Assembly (NCBI RefSeq): GCF_021545845.1
Contig: NZ_CP088923.1
Coordinates: forward strand, 3,782,001-3,846,000
Reading direction: 5' to 3'
Length of the DNA stretch: 64,000 bases
Source of the DNA: Rhodanobacter thiooxydans
GTDB taxonomy: Bacteria; Pseudomonadota; Gammaproteobacteria; Xanthomonadales; Rhodanobacteraceae
The position numbers were made by a program, and so were the translations under genes. Shown here one piece after another: positions 46,549 to 55,226 of the stretch (the first letter of the stretch is position 1; every line of letters starts with the position of its first letter). A model generated the notes under the pieces. It was given only the letters and a program-made list of their open reading frames with translations, was not told the origin of the DNA and searched no databases.

Positions 46549-47202
46549 ATGTCGTCCGCAAGCCTGGCCGTTGCTCATCGTCCCCACCCCGACCGCATCG
46601 CCGCCATCAGCGCGGCGATCGCACTCAACCTGGCCGTGATCGTGATCGCCTCGCGGCCGAGCGCCCCGGCGTTTTTCCACGCGATCGAACAGATCAACCC
46701 GATACCCACGCTCCGTCTGGACGAACCGAAGCCGCCCCCGCCTCTGCCGCCGGTCACGATGAAACCGCTACCGCACCCGCCCGCCGCGCCCGTCGCGCAC
46801 CCGCGGCCGCTGCCGAGCAGTCCGCCAGCCGCTGCGCCCGCCGCCGCAGGCAACGTCGCCGCGCCGCCAGCGGCCCCGAGCCTGCTGCCGAAGGCGGCCA
46901 CGCCCGGCCCGGCCGCGGCGGCGCCAGTCGAGGCCAGCCTGGCCTATCGCTCGGCGCCGCTGCATTTCCCCACCCGCGCCCTGCAGCAGCGCATGCACGG
47001 CACGGTGCTGCTGCGCGTGCTGGTGGATGAAACCGGCAAGCCGGTGCAGGTGTCGGTGGAGCGTGGCAGCGGCTACCTGCTGCTCGACCGCAGCGCCGCC
47101 GAACAGGTGCTGGCCGGCTGGCAATTCCAGCCGGCGATGGTGGACGGGCAGCCGGTGCGCGCATGGGCGCGGGTGCCGGTGACGTTCGACCTGCGCGACT
47201 AG
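46549..47202 (+). CDS. tonB: TonB-family energy transducer
   Basis: 217 residues from the ATG at 46549, with AGGAGG 6 bp upstream. One N-terminal transmembrane helix (AISAAIALNLAVIVIASRP), a Pro-rich periplasmic spacer (LDEPKPPPPLPPVTMKPLPH onward to about 125), and a C-terminal TonB domain (AYRSAPLHFPTRALQQRMHG, VLLRVLVDETGKPVQVSVER, ... WQFQPAM). It couples proton motive force to outer-membrane receptors such as the divergent siderophore receptor. No exbBD nearby. Confidence 0.92.
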   Translation: MSSASLAVAHRPHPDRIAAISAAIALNLAVIVIASRPSAPAFFHAIEQINPIPTLRLDEPKPPPPLPPVTMKPLPHPPAAPVAHPRPLPSSPPAAAPAAAGNVAAPPAAPSLLPKAATPGPAAAAPVEASLAYRSAPLHFPTRALQQRMHGTVLLRVLVDETGKPVQVSVERGSGYLLLDRSAAEQVLAGWQFQPAMVDGQPVRAWARVPVTFDLRD

Positions 47203-47215
47203 CACTTTCGCTGCT

Positions 47216-47249
47216 GGCGCCCGGCCGGCGAACGCGCCAGCCGGGCGCC
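47216..47249 (+). terminator. Hairpin downstream of tonB
   Basis: GGCGCCCGGC and GCCGGGCGCC form a perfect 10-bp stem with a 14-nt loop, starting 14 bp after the tonB stop. No T-tract is present, so the termination role is tentative. Confidence 0.45.
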
Positions 47250-47341
47250 CCGCGCCGGTGCCGCCGAAACACTATTGGCTTACGCACCTTTAACGATATG
47301 CATGCTCCACTGGCACTTGTTCACCCTGCCAGGTTCAACGC

Positions 47342-47917
47342 ATGGGCAAGTACCAGCATCTCCTGAAAATTCTGCGCGCGATCGCGCTCGAGCACACCGG
47401 CGTCGAACACCCCGATCTCGCCACCATGGCGCGCGAACTGGGTCGCGTGGTGCACCAGGATGCCTCGGCGCTGGCCACCCGGCTGGCCGACCTGCGGCGG
47501 CGCCGGCACGGTTTCGAACGCTGGCAGCTGGCCGAGCGCAACAAGCCGCCGGTCAGCGTGCTGGTGCTGGCCTGGCCGCCGAACCACGCCACGCCGGTGC
47601 ACGACCACAGCGGCCGGTGGGGTCTGGAAATGTCCCTGGTGGGCGCGCTCGAGGTGCAGACGTACGACCGCGCCGATTCCGGCGAACTGAGCCTGTATGG
47701 CCGCCATTGGCTCGGCCCGGGCGACGGTTTCTGGTTCGAGAGCGACTGCGCGCAGGCCTACCGCTGCCGCAACCTGTCGCGGCACGACACCGCGCTTTCG
47801 CTGCACGTCTACGGCGGCGAGCTGGCCGGGCACGTCATCGGCACGCAGGCCGAACCCGCCGGCCGCTGGATGGCGCCGCCACGACGCAACGCCATCGCCG
47901 GCCGCCTGTCCGGCTGA
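47342..47917 (+). CDS. Cysteine-dioxygenase-like cupin protein
   Basis: 191 residues. The cupin iron ligands of thiol dioxygenases are visible: His87 and His89 in TPVHDHSGRWGLEMSLVG and His155 in ALSLHVYGGE. The N-terminal helical part (ILRAIALEHTG, ARELGRVVHQDASALATRL) matches bacterial CDO-like proteins. Probable substrates are cysteine, 3-mercaptopropionate or another small thiol. Followed after 31 bp by an FAD/NAD(P)-binding protein, suggesting a two-gene sulfur-related unit (inference). Confidence 0.85.
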   Translation: MGKYQHLLKILRAIALEHTGVEHPDLATMARELGRVVHQDASALATRLADLRRRRHGFERWQLAERNKPPVSVLVLAWPPNHATPVHDHSGRWGLEMSLVGALEVQTYDRADSGELSLYGRHWLGPGDGFWFESDCAQAYRCRNLSRHDTALSLHVYGGELAGHVIGTQAEPAGRWMAPPRRNAIAGRLSG

Positions 47918-47948
47918 CCCGCCCGCCACCGCACGCACGGGGGAGTCC

Positions 47949-49313
47949 ATGTTTCGACGGGTCGCCATCATCGGCGGCGGCGCCGCGGCCGCCACGCTGC
48001 TCAGCGAGCTGCTGGAGCGTGCGGCGGCGCAGCCGTTGCAGCTGGACTGGTTCACCGGCGGAGGCGCGCCGGCGCGCGGGGTGGCCTACGGCACCATGTC
48101 GGAGCGCCATCTGCTGAACGTGCGCGCGGCTTCGATGAGCATGTTCGCCGGCAGGCCGCGCGGCTTCCTGGATTTCGTGCAGCGCGACGACCCCGCCGTC
48201 GCCGGCACCGACTTCCTGCCGCGCCGCCGCTATGGCGACTACCTCGAGGCAGAGGTGGCGCGCGCGCTGCGGCATGGCAAGACGCGCGGGCACCACGTCA
48301 ACATCATCCCGTTCGCGGTCGATGCGCTGGTGCCCGAGCGTGATGGCGTCACCGTGATCCACGGCGAAGAAAGCCATCGGGCCGACGCCGCCGTGCTGGC
48401 GCTGGGCGCGCTGCCGCCGCAGCCGCTGGCCGGCGTCGGCGCCGCCGCGCTCGCCAGCGGTCGCTACGTGGTCGACCCGTGGCCGCTGCTGGCCGGTGCC
48501 GCCGAGCTGCAACCGCCGCCGCGCAAGGTCGTGCTGATCGGGCTGGGGCTGACCGCGGTCGACGTGCTGCTGGAGCTGTCCATGCAGTGGCCGCAGGCCG
48601 AATTCGTCGCGATCTCCCGTCACGGCAGCTTGCCGGCGGCGCACCTGCCCGCAGCCGCCGCCCCCAGCGGCGACGGCGCCGAGCTGGTCGAGGCGATGCG
48701 CGACGCGCCGGAGATCCACCGCTGGATGCGCCTGCTGCGCGAGGCGATCGCGCAGGAAGGCGAGTGGCGCACCGTCGTCGACAGCCTGCGCCCGCACCTG
48801 CCGGCACTGTGGGCCGAGCTGTCGCCGGAGCAGCGCGCGCGCTTCATGCGCCACGCGCGCTGGGCATGGGAGCGCGTGCGCCACCGCATGCCGCCGCAGG
48901 TACGCGAGGCGATCGCTGCGCTCGAACGCGACGCCCGACTGCAACGCCAGTGCGGACGCGTGCACGCGGTGGAGCTCGCCGGCGATGCGCTGCAACTGAC
49001 CGTGGGCCACGCCGGCGCGACCCACACGCTGGACGCCGAGCTGGTGATCCAGACCGTGGGCCTGGAAACCGATCTGCGCCGCTGCAACCACCGGCTGCTC
49101 AGCCAGCTGCTCACCAACGCGCATATCGCGCCCGACCCGCTCGGCCTCGGCGTGCAGGCCGACAGCGACGGCCACCTGCGGCACGGCGAGCGCTGCTGGC
49201 CGAACCTATTCGCCATCGGCAGCCTGCTGCGCGGCACCTTGTGGGAATCCACCGCGATGCCGGAAATCCGCCAGCAGGCGCGCCACCTGGCCGACCAGCT
49301 GCTGGGCGGCTGA
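47949..49313 (+). CDS. FAD/NAD(P)-binding protein (NAD_binding_9 type)
   Basis: 454 residues from the ATG at 47949 with GGGGGAG upstream. N-terminal dinucleotide fold VAIIGGGAAAATLLSELLE, then GGAPARGVAYGTMSERHLLN and VRAASMSMFAGRPRGFLDFV, the signature of PF13454-type proteins; a second nucleotide motif VLIGLGLTAVDVLLEL and an ATG-like VIQTVGLETDL near the C-terminus. Closest functional analogues are hydroxylase/oxidoreductase-type proteins of unknown substrate. Pairing with the thiol dioxygenase-like gene suggests a joint pathway. Confidence 0.85.
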   Translation: MFRRVAIIGGGAAAATLLSELLERAAAQPLQLDWFTGGGAPARGVAYGTMSERHLLNVRAASMSMFAGRPRGFLDFVQRDDPAVAGTDFLPRRRYGDYLEAEVARALRHGKTRGHHVNIIPFAVDALVPERDGVTVIHGEESHRADAAVLALGALPPQPLAGVGAAALASGRYVVDPWPLLAGAAELQPPPRKVVLIGLGLTAVDVLLELSMQWPQAEFVAISRHGSLPAAHLPAAAAPSGDGAELVEAMRDAPEIHRWMRLLREAIAQEGEWRTVVDSLRPHLPALWAELSPEQRARFMRHARWAWERVRHRMPPQVREAIAALERDARLQRQCGRVHAVELAGDALQLTVGHAGATHTLDAELVIQTVGLETDLRRCNHRLLSQLLTNAHIAPDPLGLGVQADSDGHLRHGERCWPNLFAIGSLLRGTLWESTAMPEIRQQARHLADQLLGG

Positions 49314-49334
49314 GCGCCTGTTCATGATCTCCAC

Positions 49335-50759
49335 ATGCCCGGCGTTGCCATCGAGTGGCCCGCGATGACCGCCAGCCTGCTCACCGCCTGCATCGCTGCG
49401 GCGCACCTGCTGGGCCTGTTCGCGGCGATGCATGCGGTGATGCACATGCGCACGCCGCAGGGCGCGGTTGGCTGGACGCTCGGCCTGCTGCTGCTGCCCT
49501 ACGTGACCCTGCTGCCCTACCTGTACCTGGGCTCCAGCCGCTTCCTCGGCTACCGCGCCGGACACCGCGCGCCGGCGGCGCCCGCGCTGTCCACCACGGC
49601 CGACGCCGCGGCGCCGGTCGACCCGGGCTGCGAGCGCTACGCCGCGATCAGCGCGCTGCAGCGGCGGCCGTTCCGCAGCGGCCACCGGCTGCGCCTGCTG
49701 ATCGACGGCACGGCCGCGTTCGAGGCCATGCTCGGCGCGATGGCCGGCGCCCGGCACAGCCTGCTGGTGCAGTTCTTCATCATCCACGACGACACGCTCG
49801 GCCGGCGCCTGCAGCAGGTGCTGCTGGAGCGCGCCGCCGCCGGCGTGCGCGTGTGCGTGCTGTTCGACGGCATCGGCAGCCACGCGCTGCCGCAGCAGTA
49901 CGTCGAGACCCTGCGCGCCGGCGGCGTGGCGATCCACCGCTTCGCCACGCGCCGCTGGCGCAACCGCTTCCAGCTGAACTTTCGCAACCACCGCAAGATC
50001 CTGGTGGTGGACGGCACGCGCGGTTTCGTCGGCGGGCTCAACGCGGGCGACGAATACCTGGGCCTGAAGCCGCCGCTGGCGCCGTGGCGCGACACCCAGC
50101 TGGAACTCGCCGGGCCGGCGGTGGCCGACCTGCAGCAGCTGTTCGCCGACGACTGGCACTGGATCACCGGCACGGCGCTGCCGCTGTGCCCGGTGCCGCC
50201 CGCCGACGGCAACGCCAGCGCACTGGTGGTGGCCTGCGGCCCGGCCGACCCGCAGGAGACCGGCTCGCTGTTCTTCGCCGCCGCGATCAACGCAGCGCGC
50301 CAGCGCGTCTGGCTGAGCACACCGTACTTCGTGCCCGACCACGCGGTGCGCGCCGCGCTGCAGCTGGCCGTGCTGCGCGGAGTGGACGTGCGCGTGCTGA
50401 TCCCCGCACGGCCGGATCACCGCACCGTGTTCCTCGCCTCCACCCTGCACGCCTACGCCGCCGTGCGCGCCGGCATCCGCGTGTTCCGCTACCAGCCCGG
50501 CTTCCTGCACCAGAAGGCGCTGCTGATCGACCGCGACACCGCCGCGATCGGCAGCCTGAACCTGGACAGCCGCTCGTTCCGGCTCAACTTCGAGGTCGCC
50601 GCGCTGGCGGTGGACCATGCCTTCGCCGCCGAGGTGGCGGCGATGTTCAACGCCGACTTCACCCGCGCCAAAGCGATCGACGAGCGCGAATACCGCGAGG
50701 CACCCTACCTGCACCGGGTGGCCATGCATGTGGCACGCTTGTTCGACCCCCTGCTGTAG
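49335..50759 (+). CDS. cls: Cardiolipin synthase (phospholipase D family)
   Basis: 474 residues (an internal ATG at 49365 gives 464). Two N-terminal transmembrane helices (SLLTACIAAAHLLGLFAAMH; WTLGLLLLPYVTLLPYLYLG), then two PLD domains with the catalytic HKD motifs NHRKILVVDGTRGFVGGLN and LHQKALLIDRDTAAIGSLN. ClsA-type layout: condenses two phosphatidylglycerols to cardiolipin at the inner membrane. Seven bp before the following esterase gene. Confidence 0.94.
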   Translation: MPGVAIEWPAMTASLLTACIAAAHLLGLFAAMHAVMHMRTPQGAVGWTLGLLLLPYVTLLPYLYLGSSRFLGYRAGHRAPAAPALSTTADAAAPVDPGCERYAAISALQRRPFRSGHRLRLLIDGTAAFEAMLGAMAGARHSLLVQFFIIHDDTLGRRLQQVLLERAAAGVRVCVLFDGIGSHALPQQYVETLRAGGVAIHRFATRRWRNRFQLNFRNHRKILVVDGTRGFVGGLNAGDEYLGLKPPLAPWRDTQLELAGPAVADLQQLFADDWHWITGTALPLCPVPPADGNASALVVACGPADPQETGSLFFAAAINAARQRVWLSTPYFVPDHAVRAALQLAVLRGVDVRVLIPARPDHRTVFLASTLHAYAAVRAGIRVFRYQPGFLHQKALLIDRDTAAIGSLNLDSRSFRLNFEVAALAVDHAFAAEVAAMFNADFTRAKAIDEREYREAPYLHRVAMHVARLFDPLL

Positions 50760-50767
50760 GAACACTC

Positions 50768-51550
50768 ATGCACCGACTCGTCCTGTTGCTCTGCCTGATG
50801 GCCACCGGCGTGGCCGCCCGCGCCGGCGAAGCGCCGCGCTTCGTGGAACGCTCGCTGCAGCTGCACGGCGTCAGCTACCGCTACCAGGTGTTCGTGCCGG
50901 AAGGCTGGACGGCCAAACGCGACTGGCCGGTGGTGCTGTTCCTGCACGGCAGCGGCGAGCGCGGCAGCGACAACCGCGCCCAGCTCAGCCAGGGCCTGCC
51001 GCACTGGCTGGTGCAGCACGGCGCGGATTTCCCGGCCGTGGTGGTGATCCCGCAGGCGCCTGACGGCAGCCAATGGAACGGTGCGATCGAGGCAATGGCA
51101 CTCAAGGCGCTCGACGACAGCCTCGGCGAATGGCACGGCGACCGCCGGCGGCTCTACCTCACCGGCCTGTCGATGGGCGGCTACGGTGCCTGGCAGATCG
51201 CGCTGGATCACCCCGGCATGTTCGCCGCCGCCGCGATCATCTGCGGCGGCATCCGTCACCCGAACGACAGCCTCGAGCTGCAGGTGGTGGGCATTCCCGC
51301 CGACGTCGGCGACCGCTACGCCTGGGTCGCCGCACACATCGGCGCGCTGCCGACGTGGATCTTCAACGGCGCCGATGACGACGTGGTGCCGCCGGCGGAA
51401 TCGCGCCGCATGGACGCCGCGCTGCAGGCGCGCGGCAGCGAGGTGCGCCACACCGAATTCCCGGGCGTCGGCCACGTCTCCTGGCCGCAGGCCTACGCCA
51501 CCGCGTCGCTGTGGCCGTGGATGTTCGCGCACCGCCTGCCGGCGCGCTGA
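50768..51550 (+). CDS. Secreted alpha/beta-hydrolase (esterase/phospholipase type)
   Basis: 260 residues with a signal peptide (LVLLLCLMATGVAARAG). Alpha/beta-hydrolase order: oxyanion HGSGERGSDNRAQ, nucleophile elbow GLSMGGYGAW (Ser), acid in NGADDDVVPPAES (Asp), and base in PGVGHVSWPQAY (His). Similar to LpqC/feruloyl-esterase-like and prolyl-oligopeptidase-type secreted esterases; substrate unknown. Probably co-transcribed with cls (8-bp gap). Confidence 0.88.
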   Translation: MHRLVLLLCLMATGVAARAGEAPRFVERSLQLHGVSYRYQVFVPEGWTAKRDWPVVLFLHGSGERGSDNRAQLSQGLPHWLVQHGADFPAVVVIPQAPDGSQWNGAIEAMALKALDDSLGEWHGDRRRLYLTGLSMGGYGAWQIALDHPGMFAAAAIICGGIRHPNDSLELQVVGIPADVGDRYAWVAAHIGALPTWIFNGADDDVVPPAESRRMDAALQARGSEVRHTEFPGVGHVSWPQAYATASLWPWMFAHRLPAR

Positions 51551-51557
51551 GGAACCG

Positions 51558-51944
51558 CTACCTGCGCCCGCCGAAGCGGCGACGCCAGTCGCCGCTGGCG
51601 ACTACCCAGCCGAGGTAGATGCCGAGCGCCACGCCGAGCAATTCGCACAGCGCGCGCAGGCCCATGTGGTCCGGGTCGTGCACTTCGGCCAGCTTCACCT
51701 TCAGCAGCTGCAGCGACTGCAACCGGCCGTAATTGAAATAGAACAGGTTCCACAGATCGCCACCGGCGGTCAGCGCGGTCGCCAGCAGGAACGACCAGCC
51801 GATCTTCTGGCCCCAGCTCCAGCCGTTGCGCCGACCCAGCCAGTGGAACCCGAAAAACAGCAGCAGTCCCGCCGCCGCCGAGATCAGGCCGGCCTGGAGC
51901 CCGCCGACGATCCCGTAACCCATCCACGACTGGTCGTACTGCAT
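51558..51944 (-). CDS. Uncharacterised membrane protein
   Basis: 128 residues from the ATG at 51944. Three hydrophobic segments (about residues 12-33, 48-65 and 105-120) with GLQAGLISAAAGLLLFFGFH and ELLGVALGIYLGWVVAS; aromatic-rich SWMGYGIV and DLWNLFYFNYG. No family recognised. It is convergent with the esterase gene, 7 bp apart. Confidence 0.68.
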   Translation of the reverse strand: MQYDQSWMGYGIVGGLQAGLISAAAGLLLFFGFHWLGRRNGWSWGQKIGWSFLLATALTAGGDLWNLFYFNYGRLQSLQLLKVKLAEVHDPDHMGLRALCELLGVALGIYLGWVVASGDWRRRFGGRR

Positions 51945-52051
51945 CGCCTGCCCCTGATTCGTATTGCCGCCGCAGCGCGCATTATGGGTCATGCCGGCGC
52001 ATCGCGGCGCGCGCGCTAGACTGGGCGGACCCTCCCTGCGCCTGCCACGCC

Positions 52052-52702
52052 ATGAGCCAGCCCCTCTCACCCCATGCCGCGCTGATCGTGGTCGACGTGC
52101 AGCCGGACTTCATGCCCGGCGGCACGCTGGCCTGCCACGAGGGCGACGCGATCGTGCCGGGCCTCGACGCACTGCTGCGCGCGCGCCGCTTCCGTCACGT
52201 GGTGGCGACCCAGGACTGGCACCCGCGCGGACACGTCTCGTTCGCCAGCTCGCACCCGGGCCACGCGCCGTTCGAGCAGATCGCGCTGTACGGCCAGTCG
52301 CAGACACTGTGGCCGGACCATTGCGTGCAGGGGACGCCCGGCGCCGCATTGCATCCGGGCGTGGACTGGTCGGCGCTGGACGCGGTGATCCGCAAAGGCA
52401 GCGACGGCGCCGTGGATTCCTACAGCGGCTTTCGCGAGAACCACGGCCCGCACGGCGCGCGCCCCAGCACCGGGCTGGCCGGCTGGCTGCGCGAGCGCGG
52501 CGTGGACGAGGTGTTCGTGTGCGGTCTGGCGCGCAACGTATGCGTGCTGTGGACCGCGCAGGACGCGCAGGCACTGGGCTTCCGCGCCAGCGTGCTGTGG
52601 CACCTCAGCCGCCCGGTGACGCCGGCCAGCGACGAAACCACCCGCGCCGCGCTGCAGGCACAAGGCATCGGCATCGTCACGTCGGCGGCATTTACCGGAT
52701 AA
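52052..52702 (+). CDS. pncA: Nicotinamidase
   Basis: Hydrolyses nicotinamide to nicotinate in NAD salvage. 216 residues. Catalytic triad: Asp in LIVVDVQPDF, Lys in VIRKGSDG and Cys in GLARNVCVLWTAQDA; metal site in ATQDWHPRGHVSFASSHPG (Asp, two His). Overall PncA/isochorismatase-like hydrolase fold, and the QDWHP motif separates nicotinamidases from other members. Confidence 0.95.
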   Translation: MSQPLSPHAALIVVDVQPDFMPGGTLACHEGDAIVPGLDALLRARRFRHVVATQDWHPRGHVSFASSHPGHAPFEQIALYGQSQTLWPDHCVQGTPGAALHPGVDWSALDAVIRKGSDGAVDSYSGFRENHGPHGARPSTGLAGWLRERGVDEVFVCGLARNVCVLWTAQDAQALGFRASVLWHLSRPVTPASDETTRAALQAQGIGIVTSAAFTG

Positions 52703-52727
52703 CGGTGAGGAGCTGGAGGTCGCGGCT

Positions 52728-52849
52728 CCCTCCCCTGCAACGCAGGGGAGGGTCGGGGTGGGGTGCTCTTGCTCTTTTTCGCCCGCATGGAGCACCCCCT
52801 CACCTGAAGGACTCCCTGCGGTCGCCAACCTCCCCCTGCCATGCAGGGG
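52728..52849. repeat. Compound inverted-repeat element downstream of pncA
   Basis: Three hairpins in about 120 bp: CCCTCCCCTGC-AAC-GCAGGGGAGGG (52728-52752), a long one GGGGTGCTC/GAGCACCCC (52760-52798), and CCCCTGC-CAT-GCAGGGG (52833-52849). The two outer hairpins share the CCCCTGC core and point in opposite directions around the middle one. No coding capacity. This looks like a small dispersed palindromic element; it could also attenuate pncA transcription. Confidence 0.75.
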
Positions 52850-52897
52850 AGGAGCAGAGAGCGCTGACTTCCTCGCCTGCCGTGCGAGGAGCCAACT

Positions 52898-53086
52898 TCA
52901 GGCTTCGTCCTCGCCAGTCGCGCGCACCTGCAGTTCACCGTCCGCGTCGATCTCCACGCTGAGCGTGATCGGCCGGCAGCAGACCTGGCAGTCCTCGATG
53001 TACAGCTGGCTGGGGATCGAGGCGTCGACCAGGATCCCGATCGGTTCGCCGCAGTAGGGGCAGTCGATGGTGTGCGGGGTGAGCAT
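52898..53086 (-). CDS. CPXCG-motif cysteine-rich small protein
   Basis: 62 residues from the ATG at 53086. Two cysteine pairs form a zinc-ribbon-like site: DCPYCGEP near the N-terminus and DCQVCCRP at about 35-42, followed by an acidic tail. This is the CPxCG small-protein family of xanthomonads and relatives, function unknown; likely zinc-binding. Confidence 0.88.
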   Translation of the reverse strand: MLTPHTIDCPYCGEPIGILVDASIPSQLYIEDCQVCCRPITLSVEIDADGELQVRATGEDEA

Positions 53087-53149
53087 GGCGCATCTCGGCA
53101 AGCGGGTCTGCGAGTACACCATGGCACCGTACCGGCGACGCTGCGACGC

Positions 53150-53608
53150 TCAACGCTCGTACGGCGGCCACGCCTGCGGCAGGCCGATCCAGAACAGTGC
53201 GTCGCGCGCGCAGCGCGGCGCCAGCTTCAGCAGTTCGTTGTCCTTGCTGACCAGCCAGCGCGCACCCGAGGCCTGCGCCAGTTCCAGGAATTTCTGGTCG
53301 TCCGGATCGGCGCAACGCGGCAGCGGCAGCGCGGCCGGCACCATGGCCTGCTTGTCGGGCAGGCAGCGCACCAGCACATCGAACGCCGCCTCGATCGCCG
53401 GCCGGGTGGCGTCGGTGACCGGCAACTGCGGGTAGTGCAGCACGCGCCGCCACTCGTCGCGGCAGTCTGCTCGCGTCACCGCCTCGATCGTCCCGCGCTG
53501 CATCGCCACGTGCAGCGCGGCGGATTGCGCGTCGTGGAACACGAACAGGTCCAGGCACACGTTGGTGTCCAGCACGATGCGCGGCACGGGCGGCTCGTCG
53601 GCGTTCAT
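53150..53608 (-). CDS. PIN-domain protein (putative ribonuclease toxin, TIGR00305-like)
   Basis: 152 residues from the ATG at 53608. PIN acidic residues are visible: Asp in RIVLDTNVCLDLF, Asp/Glu in DEWRRVLHYP, and Asp in CADPDDQKFLELAQAS and LVSKDNELL. This pattern fits the putative toxin-antitoxin PIN family (COG1569). No antitoxin-like small gene was seen on either side on the same strand, so it may be an orphan or act in RNA processing. Confidence 0.82.
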   Translation of the reverse strand: MNADEPPVPRIVLDTNVCLDLFVFHDAQSAALHVAMQRGTIEAVTRADCRDEWRRVLHYPQLPVTDATRPAIEAAFDVLVRCLPDKQAMVPAALPLPRCADPDDQKFLELAQASGARWLVSKDNELLKLAPRCARDALFWIGLPQAWPPYER

Positions 53609-53676
53609 CGCGCCATGATGAGGCAAGCGGGCCACGCGATACACTGCACGCCCCACCCCAGCCGGAGCCGCCGCCG

Positions 53677-53931
53677 ATGGCCGAGCGCGAGTTCAACGAC
53701 TACCTGGCCCGCTCCGGCGCCACACTGGAAGGTTCGCGCTATGCGGCGTGGCTGGCGATCACCCCGCGCCGCCACGGTTTCCCGGTGTATTACGCGATCT
53801 GCGAGAACCGCAGCTTCCGCGACAAGAACATTGCCGAGGCCGCCGCCGCCAAGGCGCTGGCCGACATGCAGGGCCTGGAAGCGGACGGCACGCCGATCTT
53901 CCCGGACGACTACACCGGCTTCGACGACTAG
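53677..53931 (+). CDS. Small uncharacterised protein
   Basis: 84 residues, soluble, acidic C-terminus (FPDDYTGFDD). MAEREFNDYLARSGATLEGS and RYAAWLAITPRRHGFPVYYA are its recognisable parts; regular charged/hydrophobic alternation and good codon use support coding. No family known to me. Divergent from the PIN-domain gene, 68 bp apart. Confidence 0.62.
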   Translation: MAEREFNDYLARSGATLEGSRYAAWLAITPRRHGFPVYYAICENRSFRDKNIAEAAAAKALADMQGLEADGTPIFPDDYTGFDD

Positions 53932-53955
53932 CCGCGGCGGCGGACAAGGTTCGCC

Positions 53956-54678
53956 CTACGCGGCGGCGCTCGCCAGTTCGCGCAGGCGTTCCACCGCCGC
54001 CGGGATCGCCGCCGGCGCATCCACCGTGAGCATGCGCGGCTCGTCGGCGGCCAGGCCGTTCTCCAGCTCGTGCGCCCAGGTCACGTGGTACGGCAGGTGC
54101 ACGCCCCAGCCGCCCAGCCGCAGCACCGGCTCAATGTCCGAGCGCAGCGAGTTGCCGACCATGGCGAACTGTGCCGGCTGCAGCGCGAACTCGCCCAGCA
54201 CGCGGCGGTAGGTAACGGCGTTCTTCTCCGAGACGATCTCGATGCGGCGGAACAGGTCGGCCAGGCCGGACTCGGCCACCTTCTTCTCCTGGTGGAACAG
54301 GTCGCCCTTGGTGATCAGCACCACCTCGTACTTCCCCGCCACCGCCTCGACCGCCGCGCGGATACCCGGCAGCAGTTCCACCGGATGCTGCAGCACGGTC
54401 TTGCCCAGCTCGACCAGGCGATGGATGTCGGCCGCCGAGATACGACCATCGCTGACCGCGATCGCGGTCTCCACCATCGACAGCGCCATGCCCTTGGCAC
54501 CGTAGCCGAACAGCTTGAGGTTGCGCTGTTCGGTAGCCAGCATGCTGTCATGCACGTGCTGGTCGCCGAGGTTCACGTAGCGCCCCATGATGGCGGCGAA
54601 CGCCTCGCCGGCCTGGCGGTAGTAGCCCTCGCTGTGCCACAGCGTGTCGTCACCATCGAAGCCGATCAGTTGCAGCAT
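53956..54678 (-). CDS. HAD-family hydrolase
   Basis: 240 residues. HAD motifs: I, GFDGDDTLW (first Asp nucleophile) at the N-terminus; II, LITKGD; III, Lys in SEKNAVTYRRVLG; IV, VGNSLRSDIEPVLRLG. A helical cap lies between motifs I and II. The class points to a phosphatase or phosphoglycolate-type activity, substrate unknown. Convergent with the small plus-strand gene, 24 bp apart. Confidence 0.88.
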   Translation of the reverse strand: MLQLIGFDGDDTLWHSEGYYRQAGEAFAAIMGRYVNLGDQHVHDSMLATEQRNLKLFGYGAKGMALSMVETAIAVSDGRISAADIHRLVELGKTVLQHPVELLPGIRAAVEAVAGKYEVVLITKGDLFHQEKKVAESGLADLFRRIEIVSEKNAVTYRRVLGEFALQPAQFAMVGNSLRSDIEPVLRLGGWGVHLPYHVTWAHELENGLAADEPRMLTVDAPAAIPAAVERLRELASAAA

Positions 54679-54703
54679 GGCTGCCTCCCTCGTCTCGCGC
54701 GGC

Positions 54704-55225
54704 TCAGCCGAAATCGCTACCCAGGCGCAAATTGATGTGCAACGCCGCGGCCAGTTCGCGCATTGGTTCGTTGTCGCGGGTCAGGGTGATCCAGCCGGCG
54801 TACGAATCGTCGTCGGTTTCCCACGTCCACAAGGTGTAGCCGGATTCGGCCAGGCGATCGTAGGCGATGCCGAGCAGGCTGCCGGCATCGGCATCGTCGA
54901 AATAGTCGTCGTCGCCCGGGTCGCCGCCCCAGTCGATCGACAGGTTCCAGCGCGCGGCCAGTTCGTCCAGCGCCTGCACCAGCGAGCGCACGTCGTCCTC
55001 GGCGACCATGAAGCCCGAGCGCCAGTCGATCACCCGCGCGATCAGCGCCACCGGCTCGGCGTCGCCGTCTTCGGCGAGCGCCTCGCGGTATTCGCCGAAC
55101 TGCTGCAGCGCGGTCTCCTCGTCGCCGGGATTGATCAGCAGCAGCAGCTGCCACACCTTCGCCTCGACCGAGTCGTCCTCGTCGTCGAAGTCGCGGTCAT
55201 CCTCGAAATCGTCGTCGTCGCGCAT
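54704..55225 (-). CDS. Acidic uncharacterised protein (possibly DUF6630)
   Basis: 173 residues from the ATG at 55225. Very acidic N-terminus (MRDDDDFEDDRDFDDEDDSV), then VWQLLLLINPGDEETALQQF, VIDWRSGFMVAEDDVRSLVQ and LWTWETDDDSYAGWITLTRD. The body looks like a single alpha-beta domain. I associate LLLINPGDEE with the DUF6630 family but cannot confirm. It begins 1 bp before the end of the upstream YciI gene, so the two are co-translated. Confidence 0.7.
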   Translation of the reverse strand: MRDDDDFEDDRDFDDEDDSVEAKVWQLLLLINPGDEETALQQFGEYREALAEDGDAEPVALIARVIDWRSGFMVAEDDVRSLVQALDELAARWNLSIDWGGDPGDDDYFDDADAGSLLGIAYDRLAESGYTLWTWETDDDSYAGWITLTRDNEPMRELAAALHINLRLGSDFG

Positions 55226-55226
55226 G

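Noticed and set aside
53150..53931. PIN gene and adjacent small gene as a toxin-antitoxin pair
   Set aside because: They are divergent, not in an operon, and the small protein does not resemble a known antitoxin.
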